A stretch of DNA of 64,000 nucleotides. It comes from Mediterraneibacter gnavus ATCC 29149. GTDB taxonomy: Bacteria; Bacillota; Clostridia; Lachnospirales; Lachnospiraceae. The stretch is taken from positions 3,098,683-3,162,682 of the forward strand of contig NZ_CP043051.1 of assembly GCF_008121495.1 (NCBI RefSeq), read 5' to 3'. The notes below the pieces were generated by a model. That model was given only the letters and a program-made list of their open reading frames with translations, did not search any database and was not told the origin of the DNA. Both the position numbers and the translations under genes were made by a program. Shown here piece by piece: positions 52,200 through 61,715 of the stretch (the stretch's first letter is position 1; the number at the start of each line of letters is the position of its first letter).

Positions 52200-54400
52200 T
52201 GAAAGAAAGGATAAAAGGTGCGTTCAAAAAAAAGAAGATTTTCCACTTTCTCAAAATGGTTCTGTTTGTCGTGGCACTCTCCCTTATCCTGCTTTCACTT
52301 TTGGGGACGGTAGCTCATGCGACGGGGCTTGTGGACGATACCATAAACGCAGAAAATCTATATTCAAAATATTCTCTTTCCAACTACCAGCTTGATTTTT
52401 ATGTGGATAATAGCTGGTCGTGGTTGCCGTGGAACTGGCTGGACGGGATTGGAAAATCGGTGCAGTACGGGCTTTACTGCATTACCAACTTTGTCTGGAC
52501 GATAAGCCTTTATTTAAGCAATGCTACGGGCTATGTGGTGCAGGAAGCCTATAAGCTGGACTTCATCAATGATATGGCAGACAGTATCGGAAAAAGCATA
52601 CAGACCCTTGCAGGCGTAACACAGAACGGTTTTTCCAGTTCTGGCTTTTATGTCGGTTTCCTGCTTCTCATTATCTTAGTGGTGGGACTTTATGTTGCTT
52701 ATACGGGACTGATAAAACGGGAAACCAGCAAGGCACTTCACGCTGTTATCAACTTTGTGGTGGTGTTCGTGCTGTCCGCTTCCTTTATTGCCTACGCTCC
52801 CGACTATATCAAGAAGATAAATGAATTTTCATCAGACATCAGTACCGCTTCTTTGGACTTGGGAACAAAAATCATGCTCCCCAACTCTGACAGCGAGGGC
52901 AAAGACAGCGTGGACTTGATACGGGACAGCTTATTTTCTATTCAAGTACAACAGCCGTGGCTACTTCTGCAATTCGGTAACAGCAACGCAGAAGAAATCG
53001 GGACAGACCGTGTCGAAGCTCTTGTATCAACAAGCCCAGAGGACGAGGACGGCAAGACCAGAGAGGAAGTCGTGAAAACAGAAATTGAGGATAACGACAA
53101 CAACAATCTGACGATACCGCAGGTCGTAAACCGTTTAGGTATGGTGTTTTTCCTACTGTTCTTCAATTTAGGGATAACGATATTTGTATTCTTGCTTACG
53201 GGCATGATGTTGTTCAGCCAGATACTTTTTATTATCTTTGCAATGTTTTTGCCTATCAGTTTTTTACTCTCCATGATACCGAGCTATGAAAGCATGGCAA
53301 AGCAGGCAATCGTGAGGGTATTTAATACCATAATGACACGGGCAGGAATAACGCTCATTGTAACGGTGGCGTTCAGCATTTCCAGTATGTTTTATAACAT
53401 CTCCACAGACTACCCGTTTTTCATGGTGGCGTTCTTGCAGATAGTGTGTTTTGCTGGTATTTATATGAAGCTGGGCGACTTAATGAGTATGTTCTCACTT
53501 AATGCTGGCGACAGTCAAAGCATGGGACGCAGGATATTCCGCAGACCGTATCTGTTTATGCGACATAGGGCTAGGCGTATGGAACACCGTATTGCAAGGG
53601 CGGTAAGTGCTGGCGGTATTTCGGGCGGTGTGGCTGGTGCGGTGGCTGGAAGTGCCGTTGCTAATAAACGAGCTGAAAGAAAAAATACAGCTTCTAAAGA
53701 AAATCGGGGCAATACCACTTCCAGCATGGGACAGCGTGCAGGCTCAAAGGTGGGTGCTGTCTTAGATACGAAAAATAAAGTGAAAGACAAAGCAAACGCT
53801 GTCAAAGAAAACATCAAGGATATGCCGACACAGACCGCTTATGCGGTGTATTCCGCAAAGGAAAAGGCAAAGTCCAGCGTGTCCGACTTCAAGCGTGGCA
53901 TGGTGCAGGAACAGCAGTACAGACAGACGGGACGCTTGGAAAAGCAGGAACAACATAGACAAAATATCGCTGACAAGCGTATGGAGCTTCAAAAGGCACA
54001 AGAAGCAAGGCAGGCACAGCGAAAGTCTGACGGATCAGCGACAACGGGAGCTACCCGTCCCCATGAGCGACCAGCCACAGCTTCAAAGCCGAGTGCGGAA
54101 AAAATGCAGGAAGTCAAACGCCCTGCCACAGCGACCACTTCAAAAGCAAGTGAACCAGTCAAGACAAATGTTATCAAAGAGCGTCCGTTATCTTCTGGTG
54201 CTTCTGATAGAAAAGCGACCCAACCTACGCAGACAGTACATAGGCAGAATGTAGAAAAAGTAGTATCGCAGGAAACACGCCAGAATTACACCAAAGACCG
54301 CAGGATAAAGGTTCAGCAGACGCAGACCGTCCAAAAGAACCAGCAGACCACAGAGAAAAAACGTAACCTTGTAACGAAGAAAGGACAAAAGAAAAAATGA
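52199..54400 (+). CDS. Conjugation channel membrane protein (Tn916 Orf15 / TcpH)
   Basis: 734 residues. An N-terminal signal-like helix (about 22-42) is followed by about six or seven more membrane helices (to residue 420) and a long basic, Gln/Lys/Ala-rich cytoplasmic tail (about 440-734) of low complexity. Homologous to VirB6-like TcpH. I use the ATG at 52199, joined to the orf16 stop; GAGGTGG precedes it. Confidence 0.88.
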   Translation: MKERIKGAFKKKKIFHFLKMVLFVVALSLILLSLLGTVAHATGLVDDTINAENLYSKYSLSNYQLDFYVDNSWSWLPWNWLDGIGKSVQYGLYCITNFVWTISLYLSNATGYVVQEAYKLDFINDMADSIGKSIQTLAGVTQNGFSSSGFYVGFLLLIILVVGLYVAYTGLIKRETSKALHAVINFVVVFVLSASFIAYAPDYIKKINEFSSDISTASLDLGTKIMLPNSDSEGKDSVDLIRDSLFSIQVQQPWLLLQFGNSNAEEIGTDRVEALVSTSPEDEDGKTREEVVKTEIEDNDNNNLTIPQVVNRLGMVFFLLFFNLGITIFVFLLTGMMLFSQILFIIFAMFLPISFLLSMIPSYESMAKQAIVRVFNTIMTRAGITLIVTVAFSISSMFYNISTDYPFFMVAFLQIVCFAGIYMKLGDLMSMFSLNAGDSQSMGRRIFRRPYLFMRHRARRMEHRIARAVSAGGISGGVAGAVAGSAVANKRAERKNTASKENRGNTTSSMGQRAGSKVGAVLDTKNKVKDKANAVKENIKDMPTQTAYAVYSAKEKAKSSVSDFKRGMVQEQQYRQTGRLEKQEQHRQNIADKRMELQKAQEARQAQRKSDGSATTGATRPHERPATASKPSAEKMQEVKRPATATTSKASEPVKTNVIKERPLSSGASDRKATQPTQTVHRQNVEKVVSQETRQNYTKDRRIKVQQTQTVQKNQQTTEKKRNLVTKKGQKKK

Positions 54401-55404
54401 AACTGAAACATATCGCTCTCATTGGCAGTCTGTTTCCTATCCTCTTTTCTCTGGTGCTTTTCTTTGGTGTCCTCATTAGTGCAGACAGCGACGACGAAAA
54501 CAGCAATTTTTCTTCTGGCATTACGGGTATGAACTTATCCGCAGAAGTCTTGAAACATCAGCCTATGGTGGAAAAGTACGCCAGAGAATACGGCATTTCT
54601 GAGTATGTCAATGTGCTATTGGCTATCATTCAAGTAGAAAGTGGCGGTACGGCAGAAGATGTTATGCAGAGTTCAGAAAGTCTGGGACTACCGCCCAACT
54701 CTTTAGATACGGAAAGCTCAATCAAGCAGGGGTGTAAGTATTTTGCGTCCCTGCTTTCTTCCTGCAAAAATCAAGGTATCGACGACTTGAATGTAGCGAT
54801 ACAGTCCTATAACTATGGCGGTGGCTATGTGGGATATGTGGCAGGAAAAGGAAAGAAACATACCTTTAACCTTGCAGAGAGCTTCGCCCGTGAGAAATCG
54901 GGTGGAAAGAAAGTAACCTATACCAACCCGATAGCCGTTGCAAAGAATGGGGGCTGGCGGTATGGCTATGGAAATATGTTCTATGTGGAATTAGTCAATC
55001 AATATCTGACCGTGGCACATTTTGATAATGCGACGGCACAAGCGATTATGAATGAAGCATTGAAATATCAAGGCTGGAAATATGTGTATGGTGGCAGTAA
55101 CCCGAACACTTCCTTTGATTGTAGCGGACTTGTGCAATGGTGTTATGGAAAAGCTGGTATCTCCTTACCGAGAACAGCACAAGCACAGTATGACGCTACC
55201 CAACATCTTCCACTCTCGCAGGCAAAGGCTGGGGACTTGGTATTTTTCCATTCTACCTATAACGCTGGTTCGTATGTAACCCACGTCGGCATTTATGTAG
55301 GAAATAATCAGATGTACCATGCAGGCGACCCGATAGGATATGCAGACCTAAGTAGTAGTTACTGGCAACAGCACTTAATCGGTGCAGGACGAGTAAAACA
55401 ATAG
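54397..55404 (+). CDS. Bifunctional peptidoglycan hydrolase (Tn916 Orf14 / TcpG)
   Basis: Opens the cell wall for the transfer channel. The 335-residue protein has one N-terminal membrane segment (8-28), a lysozyme-like transglycosylase domain (about 50-180; IIQVESGG with catalytic Glu and SYNYGGGYV) and an NlpC/P60 peptidase domain (about 215-335) with FDCSGLV (Cys), THVGIYVG (His) and MYHAGD. It overlaps orf15 by 4 bp. Confidence 0.93.
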   Translation: MKLKHIALIGSLFPILFSLVLFFGVLISADSDDENSNFSSGITGMNLSAEVLKHQPMVEKYAREYGISEYVNVLLAIIQVESGGTAEDVMQSSESLGLPPNSLDTESSIKQGCKYFASLLSSCKNQGIDDLNVAIQSYNYGGGYVGYVAGKGKKHTFNLAESFAREKSGGKKVTYTNPIAVAKNGGWRYGYGNMFYVELVNQYLTVAHFDNATAQAIMNEALKYQGWKYVYGGSNPNTSFDCSGLVQWCYGKAGISLPRTAQAQYDATQHLPLSQAKAGDLVFFHSTYNAGSYVTHVGIYVGNNQMYHAGDPIGYADLSSSYWQQHLIGAGRVKQ

Positions 55405-55420
55405 AAAGGACTTGAAAAAT

Positions 55421-56332
55421 ATGTTTAAGAAGAATAAGAAACAGACAGAAACTATCAAAGAACCAAAAGAAAAAAAGGTGCGTACTGTTAAGGTAGGCAC
55501 ACATAAGAAAACCGTGATTGCGTTGTGGGTGGTGCTTATCGCAAGCGTGAGCTTTGGAGTGTATAAGAATTTTACCGCTATCGACCAGCACACGACCCAT
55601 GAAAAAGAAATCATTGAACTTCGCTTGCAGGACACCAACGGGATTGAAAATTTCGTGAAGAATTTTGCGAAGTCCTATTACACATGGGATAACAGCAAAG
55701 AAGCGATTGAAGCAAGAACGCAGGCAATCAGCGGTTATCTGACAAAAGAATTGCAGGATTTGAATGTTGATACAATCAGAACGGATATACCGACCAGCTC
55801 CACAGTTACAGATGTGATTGTATGGCATATCGAGCAATCGGGAACGGACACTTTTTCTGCTACCTACGAAGTAGATCAGCAGATAAAAGAGGGAGAACAG
55901 ACAAGTAATGTCACGGCAACCTATACCGTAAAAGTCCATGTGGACGCTGACGGGGATATGGTAATCGTTCAGAACCCTACCCTTGCACCAGCAATCGAAA
56001 AATCAGACTATGAGCCTAAGACACCAGAAACAGACACAAGCGTAGACGCTGATACGGTAAATGACGCTACCGCATTTCTGGAAACATTCTTTAAGCTGTA
56101 CCCGACAGCCACAGAAAAAGAACTTGCCTACTATGTATCGGGAAATGTGATTGAACCTATCGGCAGGGACTATCTTTATTCTGAATTGGTAAACCCTATC
56201 TTTACAAAGGACGGGGACAATGTGAAAGTCAAGGTTGCGGTAAAATTCATTGATAATCAGACAAAGGCAACACAAGTATCACAGTATGAACTTGTGCTAC
56301 AAAAGGATAGCAACTGGAAGATTGTAGAATAA
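55421..56332 (+). CDS. Conjugation scaffold protein (Tn916 Orf13 / TcpC)
   Basis: 303 residues: short basic cytoplasmic part, one membrane helix (about 30-50), then two NTF2-like extracytoplasmic domains (about 70-185 and 205-303). TcpC is VirB8-like. I use the ATG at 55421 with AAAGGA before it; a TTG at 55412 is too close to that site. It ends the transfer operon, 13 bp before a strong terminator. Confidence 0.9.
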   Translation: MFKKNKKQTETIKEPKEKKVRTVKVGTHKKTVIALWVVLIASVSFGVYKNFTAIDQHTTHEKEIIELRLQDTNGIENFVKNFAKSYYTWDNSKEAIEARTQAISGYLTKELQDLNVDTIRTDIPTSSTVTDVIVWHIEQSGTDTFSATYEVDQQIKEGEQTSNVTATYTVKVHVDADGDMVIVQNPTLAPAIEKSDYEPKTPETDTSVDADTVNDATAFLETFFKLYPTATEKELAYYVSGNVIEPIGRDYLYSELVNPIFTKDGDNVKVKVAVKFIDNQTKATQVSQYELVLQKDSNWKIVE

Positions 56333-56345
56333 ATGATATAAAAAG

Positions 56346-56395
56346 ACCGTAGCCTGTAATACACATTTATGTGCCTTACAGCTACGGTTATTTTT
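56346..56395. terminator. Bidirectional terminator between orf13 and orf9
   Basis: ACCGTAGC (56346-56353) pairs with GCTACGGT (56381-56388), and TGTAA with TTACA inside. A T-run follows on the plus strand and an A-run precedes it. Confidence 0.85.
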
Positions 56396-56750
56396 GAAAT
56401 TGATTGCGTATATCCTTGTCTTTACGAAACGCTATTTTAGCAGACTTCATTAAATCTACTAAGAAACGTACTTCGTATTCATCACAGTCTGACAAAATAT
56501 CTTTTGCTTCTTTTTCAAAAACGATTTTAGAAGTAATCACATTATCGCATAAAAGAGTATCGACTGATACAGAAAGTGCATTGGCAATCGCAATCAAGGT
56601 TGGTAAACTGACTTTTGTTTTTCCTGTTTCTACATTGCTCATGTGTGCTGGCGTAATGTCTATAAGGTCGGCAACGGTTTCTTGTGTTACGCCCTTTTTA
56701 ATTCTTGCAATTTTAATACGCTGTCCGATTGCTTTGTAATCAACTTCCAC
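56388..56750 (-). CDS. XRE-family repressor (Tn916 Orf9)
   Basis: 120-residue regulator with an N-terminal HTH (about 9-65; KKGVTQETVADLIDITPAHM) and a short helical tail. In Tn916, Orf9 is thought to repress orf7, which activates excision and transfer. The orientation, opposite to the other backbone genes, is the same here. AGGAGA lies before the ATG. Confidence 0.88.
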   Translation of the reverse strand: MEVDYKAIGQRIKIARIKKGVTQETVADLIDITPAHMSNVETGKTKVSLPTLIAIANALSVSVDTLLCDNVITSKIVFEKEAKDILSDCDEYEVRFLVDLMKSAKIAFRKDKDIRNQFQK

Positions 56751-56898
56751 AGTTTCCTCTCCTTTCCTGCTTTTTTATATTGTAACCATTCGCAGAGTGT
56801 AATATAATACTCTGTATAAATGAACAATTCTTTCAGTATATATTCAGGCTAAAAAGTTTAAAATATGGAAGAATATAAATGCAAAGGGGTATGTCTAT

Positions 56899-57123
56899 AT
56901 GTTAAGATTTCGTAAAAAGGATAGTAAAGAGCTTATAAAAAGAATGGCTAAAACAAATGGCTGTTCGGTATCTGAAATTCGCAGAGAAATGCAGTATGCT
57001 ATTGATGAAGCTAGAAATAGTGATGACCCAGACAAGCAAGCGGAATTTCAACGCTTATTTGGAAATAAGATACCTAGTCCAGAAGAATTTATTTGTGTAG
57101 TTGGCAAGAATTTAAAATTTTAG
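56899..57123 (+). CDS. Hypothetical small protein
   Basis: 74 residues, helical and charged, with KTNGCSVSEIRREMQYAIDE and FQRLFGNKIPSPEEFI. The end resembles small Spo0A-C-terminal-like proteins often annotated in clostridial mobile elements, but this is weak. AAAGGGG lies before the ATG. It is in the accessory slot between orf9 and orf7. Confidence 0.6.
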   Translation: MLRFRKKDSKELIKRMAKTNGCSVSEIRREMQYAIDEARNSDDPDKQAEFQRLFGNKIPSPEEFICVVGKNLKF

Positions 57124-57139
57124 CAGATGTGGAGCGTAT

Positions 57140-57505
57140 ATGATGAAAAAAGCAGAAATGCAGGAACAGGAATTTTTAGAGATTTGTTCTTCTTATGACT
57201 ATGACTTATTAACTAACAAAATAGAAATGACATTAAAAGACTATCAACGAATTACTTATTTAGTTGGTTCTCTAGGATATAGTCAATATCTTCAATTCCT
57301 TATTGGAAAATATATGGACTTAGCACAGGCTGACGAAGAACAAGAAGAAAGAGAACATGAAATATATTTGGAATACCCAGAGTATTATGAGGACGAGGGA
57401 ATTTTGGAAGAGGAAGAAAAATGGCTGGAAGAATTTTTAAATCAACTTCCAGAGAATAAAAGAGAATATTTTGAAAGACTTATAAAAGAAAGTCAAAGCT
57501 ACTAG
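57140..57505 (+). CDS. Hypothetical acidic protein
   Basis: 121 residues, highly acidic (Glu-rich centre), no domain recognised, 16 bp after the preceding gene and probably cotranscribed. The ATG at 57140 is immediately followed by a second in-frame ATG. A partial inverted repeat after it (GTTACTG / CAGTAAC at 57517-57549) may end transcription from both sides. Confidence 0.55.
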   Translation: MMKKAEMQEQEFLEICSSYDYDLLTNKIEMTLKDYQRITYLVGSLGYSQYLQFLIGKYMDLAQADEEQEEREHEIYLEYPEYYEDEGILEEEEKWLEEFLNQLPENKREYFERLIKESQSY

Positions 57506-57539
57506 AAAAATAAAAAGTTACTGTATTCAGATGTTCTGA

Positions 57540-58418
57540 TCACAGTAACTTTTTATCATTATACAAGGGAAAACAAATGCTGATAGACAAAATATTTCCT
57601 TCGTAACTTACATTTTCAATTTTACCGTCAATTTTTTTTAGCAATTCTTTTACAATATACAAGCCTAAACCAGAACTTCCTTTGTTGCGTGACTTATCAG
57701 GGGTATAAAACTTGTTAAATAATAAGTTTACATCAATATTATCAAGAGATTTTGTTGAATTTTTAATCGTGAACACTCCTTTTTGATTGATAGAAACTTC
57801 AATGTAGTTATCTGAATAACGAAGTGCATTTACAATTAAATTTTCAATAATTCGTTTACAGATAAGATTATTTCCGTATATCCATACAGGAGAATTTTCT
57901 GTTTGAATGATTGGCTGGATTTCTCCAAATTCATAATACTTTTCAATTAAACAATCTGTAACAATTCTATTTATATCAATACGCTCACATTCAACATCCG
58001 ATTGCTCATTTTCTAACACAGACAAATCATAAAAGTATTGCACTAACTCTGTGAGATAGTCAGTTTTTGCTTTAATGATTTTCAGATATTGTTCTTGCTC
58101 CTGTTTATTTTCACATTCCTGCAAAAGTGTTAAATAGCCTTGTATAGATGTCAAAGGTGTTCTTAAATCATGGCTTATATTAGATATAGATTGTTTTAAC
58201 TGTTCTTCCTCCTGCTTAATTTGAACCTGCATTTTTTTATGTAGAGTATCTTTTTGATTGATTGCATAAGCTAATTCTTCAATATACTTATTTGATAAGG
58301 ACACCCGTATTTTCCGCTGTTCCTTTATTTGCTTATTTATATTATGAATGGTTCTGATAATAGAGAATAGGGAAAATACTAATATGAAAATAAGACAAAT
58401 CAATAAAAAATATAACAT
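57540..58418 (-). CDS. Sensor histidine kinase with a single membrane helix
   Basis: 292 residues. One N-terminal helix (2-24), a coiled-coil (25-75), the H-box SHDLRTPLT with His83, and an ATPase domain with NLIVNALRYS, then GSSGLGLYIV. No extracytoplasmic sensing loop exists, so it belongs to the class that senses through a partner, here probably the ABC exporter. I use the ATG at 58418 (AAAGGGGA before it). It is the last gene of the operon. Confidence 0.9.
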   Translation of the reverse strand: MLYFLLICLIFILVFSLFSIIRTIHNINKQIKEQRKIRVSLSNKYIEELAYAINQKDTLHKKMQVQIKQEEEQLKQSISNISHDLRTPLTSIQGYLTLLQECENKQEQEQYLKIIKAKTDYLTELVQYFYDLSVLENEQSDVECERIDINRIVTDCLIEKYYEFGEIQPIIQTENSPVWIYGNNLICKRIIENLIVNALRYSDNYIEVSINQKGVFTIKNSTKSLDNIDVNLLFNKFYTPDKSRNKGSSGLGLYIVKELLKKIDGKIENVSYEGNILSISICFPLYNDKKLL

Positions 58419-58444
58419 ATTCGCATTTCCCCTTTCTGTTATGA

Positions 58445-59266
58445 TTAGCGTATTTCTTGCTTTCTTAATATCAATGCTGAAACAAGAAATGTAATAATTA
58501 CAGTTCCTACAAAATAAGTCAGAATATTGATTTCTAAATGATTTATCATATTGTAAGAACAAGTATTCATCCAGTAGTACATAGGATTTATTTTTAAGTA
58601 GGTTAGAACTCTCCATGACTGAACCGACATATTATCCCATGTCATCATATAGATAAGCGGTCCACTAAATGTAAACAATGACATAGCACCTACAACGATT
58701 GCCGTATGTTTGAATATTACACATAACATAAGTGTGATTCCGATAAATGCTCCCATAACCATACAATTTAGTCCTGCAATTTTCAGCATTGGAAACAGTT
58801 GTATTGGAACATTAAATTTCGCACATTCTATTATAAATGCAATCATAATAAATGAAAAGTATAGAAATATACTGGTAATCGTAATCACAATATATTTCGC
58901 AACAAAAAACTTAATTCGGCTTTGTCCGCTTGCAATCGCAATTTTAATTGTTGAATCCGTATATTCTCTTGAAAAGAAAATGACAGAAAATATAAGAACA
59001 ATCAGCCAGAAAAATACCGTATAAGATGTGGCTGTCCTTATTATTTCTTCAATCATTGGGTGTGCTGTATCGCTATAAGCACGTGCAAGAAATCCAACCG
59101 TTTCTCCTATTTTCCATGTTCCGTCTAAACTTGAACTTGATACCACAAATTGTTGCTGACCGCCTATGGAGAAAATTCCAAAGACCGCTAAAATCAAAGC
59201 AAAGGTTAAGTATAATGCCTTTGTATGAAATAATTTATAAAATTCTGCTCTTATTTGATTAAACAT
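58445..59266 (-). CDS. ABC-2 type exporter permease
   Basis: 273 residues with six membrane helices, N-terminus FNQIRAEFYKLFHTKALYLT as in lantibiotic-immunity and bacitracin-type permeases. Its start overlaps the ATPase gene by 8 bp. Function in removing a peptide or drug from the membrane is inferred. Confidence 0.85.
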   Translation of the reverse strand: MFNQIRAEFYKLFHTKALYLTFALILAVFGIFSIGGQQQFVVSSSSLDGTWKIGETVGFLARAYSDTAHPMIEEIIRTATSYTVFFWLIVLIFSVIFFSREYTDSTIKIAIASGQSRIKFFVAKYIVITITSIFLYFSFIMIAFIIECAKFNVPIQLFPMLKIAGLNCMVMGAFIGITLMLCVIFKHTAIVVGAMSLFTFSGPLIYMMTWDNMSVQSWRVLTYLKINPMYYWMNTCSYNMINHLEINILTYFVGTVIITFLVSALILRKQEIR

Positions 59267-60176
59267 TTTTTCGTCCCCCTATTAGATTTTCAAAATATGT
59301 TTCCAAATTTTCTCCTTGCACAGAAATTTCATCAATAATAACTCCATTACTGGATAGCAATTTAGAAATCATTCTTACATTCTCTAAGCACTCGTATATA
59401 CGAATAGAATTATCAGGGTAAACGGAGTAATTGTTAATTTTTCCCTTTTGCTCTAATAAAAGAGTGGTTTTTTGGATATTATCTGTCCTTAAACAAATAT
59501 GGCGTTTACATTCTTCGTTTAATTTTTCAGCAGAAATTTGTTTCAAAAGTTCTCCTTCATGAAGAAATCCATAACAGTCAGCAAGCTGATGTAATTCACT
59601 TAATATATGGCTGGATATTAAAATCGTTACCTCTCGTTCTTTTACTAGTTTTTTAAGAAGTTCTCTTAATTCAATAATTCCTGTTGGGTCAAGTCCGTTG
59701 ACGGGTTCGTCCAAAATTAAAAATTCTGGCTCACCTAATAATGCAACACCTAAAGCAAGCCTTTGTTTCATTCCTAAAGAAAAGTTTGCCACTCTTTTTT
59801 TGCCAGCATTGGATAAACCTATCAACTCTAAAGTATCGGCAATACACTTTTTGTTTGGAATCCCACGCTGTATCCTTTGTACTTCCAAATTTTGTGAAGC
59901 CGTCATATCCTTGTATAATGCTGGCATTTCAATCGTGCAACCGATTTTTGCCCTTTCATATTGTAGATTATCCGTATGTCCAAACAGGATTATTTCTCCC
60001 TCGCTCTTAAAATTAAGTCCCGTTAATAATCGGATTAAAGTTGTTTTTCCTGCCCCATTTTCGCCTACAAGACCGTAGATTTCTCCTTTTGGAATAGTTA
60101 AGTTCACATTCTTTAAGGCATAGAAATCTTTATATTTTTTGCTTAGATTTTTTGTTTCGCATATAAATTTTTTCAT
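59259..60176 (-). CDS. ABC exporter ATPase (BcrA-like)
   Basis: 305 residues. Walker A GENGAGKT (38-45), signature FSLGMKQRLALG, Walker B FLILDEPVNGLDPTG, then a C-terminal extension typical of BcrA/LanF-type ATPases. The ATG at 60176 follows AAAGGAG. Bacitracin, lantibiotic or related peptide resistance is the family's usual job. Confidence 0.88.
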   Translation of the reverse strand: MKKFICETKNLSKKYKDFYALKNVNLTIPKGEIYGLVGENGAGKTTLIRLLTGLNFKSEGEIILFGHTDNLQYERAKIGCTIEMPALYKDMTASQNLEVQRIQRGIPNKKCIADTLELIGLSNAGKKRVANFSLGMKQRLALGVALLGEPEFLILDEPVNGLDPTGIIELRELLKKLVKEREVTILISSHILSELHQLADCYGFLHEGELLKQISAEKLNEECKRHICLRTDNIQKTTLLLEQKGKINNYSVYPDNSIRIYECLENVRMISKLLSSNGVIIDEISVQGENLETYFENLIGGRKNV

Positions 60177-60231
60177 TCTAAACACTCCTTTCTATGCCAC
60201 TATATCCGATAAGTCTAAAGAAAATCTAAAG

Positions 60232-60897
60232 TTATTTAATTTTATAACCGATTCCCCAAATGGTTTGTATATAATCTTCATTTGTAATCGCCTTAATTTT
60301 TTTACGAATATGACTGATATGGGTATTTATCGTATCATCATCATAAGCATACGTTTCATTCCAAATGGATTCATATAAATTTTGCTTTGAAAAAATTTTT
60401 TGCGGATATTGTAATAATAGTCTTAAAATCTTTAACTCGGTTGATGTAAAAGGTACTAATACTTCTTTTATATAAACTAGAGAGTTGTTGATTTCAATAT
60501 CTCTATATGTCAAAGTATCATTTTGACAGGAAGTATTTGAAGTCCGTTTCAAATTTGCTTCAATACGAGCAAGAAGCTCATGCAAGTCAAACGGCTTAGT
60601 CATATAATCATCAGCACCTAATTTTAATAAGTCTATTTTTGTCTGTACCATTGTTTTTGCAGAAACAACAATAACTGGAGCGTTTGTAAATTTACGCAAT
60701 CTCTGTAATACATCATTTCCGTTTAACCTCGGTAACATAATATCAAGTATTATTAAATCTGGAACAAGCGATTTACACAATTCTATTCCCTCTGCACCAT
60801 TCAATGCATAATGAACGATATATTTATTATTTTCTAAGAATTTTGCAATCATATTGCAAATGTCTATATCATCTTCGATAATAGCAATTTTATTCAT
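60232..60897 (-). CDS. OmpR-family response regulator
   Basis: 221 residues: receiver domain with the phosphorylation site Asp52 (LIILDIMLP) and the acidic pocket at EDD (8-10), then a winged helix (about 130-221; LTSTELKILRLLLQYPQ-like). It is the first gene of the operon, 55 bp before the ATPase gene, with AGGAGA before the ATG. It probably controls this operon. Confidence 0.9.
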   Translation of the reverse strand: MNKIAIIEDDIDICNMIAKFLENNKYIVHYALNGAEGIELCKSLVPDLIILDIMLPRLNGNDVLQRLRKFTNAPVIVVSAKTMVQTKIDLLKLGADDYMTKPFDLHELLARIEANLKRTSNTSCQNDTLTYRDIEINNSLVYIKEVLVPFTSTELKILRLLLQYPQKIFSKQNLYESIWNETYAYDDDTINTHISHIRKKIKAITNEDYIQTIWGIGYKIK

Positions 60898-61133
60898 GCG
60901 GTTTCATCTCCTCTAATCAGATATTGTATCATAAGGATTTTTTACTATCTACATAAAACAAAGTAGTATGCGACAGATTTAGAAATTATTTAGAAATATA
61001 CTTTATGATTTTGGAAAATAATTTTGATATGCAAATTAAGAAGTATGTTTCATGGAATGTTTTAAAGAAATCTATCGGCTATAAATGGAAAAAACAATCA
61101 ATCAAATCGTTAATTAGATATATAAATTCATTC

Positions 61134-61169
61134 GCTCGTGCAAACATTCTGTTTTGTGCGGGCTTTTTT
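61134..61169 (+). promoter_or_regulatory. Attenuator-like hairpin upstream of orf7
   Basis: GCTCGTGCAAA (61134-61144) pairs with TTTGTGCGGGC (61153-61163), with several G-U pairs, followed by TTTTTT and CATACCC. The region 60,898-61,292 is otherwise AT-rich and without a convincing gene; an in-frame upstream extension of orf7 to 61005 passes through this hairpin and I reject it. Confidence 0.55.
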
Positions 61170-61292
61170 CATACCCGAAAAAAATTCAAAAATTTTTCAA
61201 AAGAGGTCATTAAATCACACCTAGCTGTCCTTATATGGTGCGGAAAGAGGGATAAACACTTTTCAAATCATAAAGGAAAGGGGGTGAGATTG

Positions 61293-61712
61293 ATGAAACC
61301 GTCTGACTTCCAGAAAACAGTTCAATGTCGTTTTGAAAGTTGTTTAAAGAAAGTTGTCCGTAGTGTCGTGAAAGATTATTACAAGGAATTAAACCGTCGT
61401 AAGAATAAAGAAATATCTTTCAGCGAATTGCCAGATGTCCTTGTTGATAAAATGGCTGTTTGGGACGACTACGAAACAGATTATACAATCTTTTCAGTAT
61501 GTGGCATTGATATTCGTGTCCTTGATGATGAATTGGCAGAAGCCTTGAAGAAGCTTCCAGAAAGAAAACGCAATACTCTGTTGATGTATTACTTCTTGGA
61601 AATGACAGAAAGTGAAATTGCCAACTTGCAGAAAATCACGCAAAGCGGTGTATTTAGAAACCGACATCACGCTTTGGAAACTATGAAAAAAATACTCAAG
61701 GAGGAACATTAG
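61293..61712 (+). CDS. Sigma-70-like regulator (Tn916 Orf7)
   Basis: 139 residues with a C-terminal sigma region-4 HTH: LPERKRNTLLMYYFLEMTES then EIANLQKITQSGVFRNRHHA. In Tn916, Orf7/Orf8 increase transcription of the transfer genes and excision. The ATG at 61293 follows AAAGGGGGTG. Confidence 0.88.
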   Translation: MKPSDFQKTVQCRFESCLKKVVRSVVKDYYKELNRRKNKEISFSELPDVLVDKMAVWDDYETDYTIFSVCGIDIRVLDDELAEALKKLPERKRNTLLMYYFLEMTESEIANLQKITQSGVFRNRHHALETMKKILKEEH

Positions 61713-61715
61713 AAA

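Noticed and set aside
61005..61292. N-terminal extension of orf7 by 96 residues
   Set aside because: The frame runs through the attenuator hairpin, has no ribosome binding site, and Orf7 homologues start at 61293, where AAAGGGGGTG precedes the ATG.
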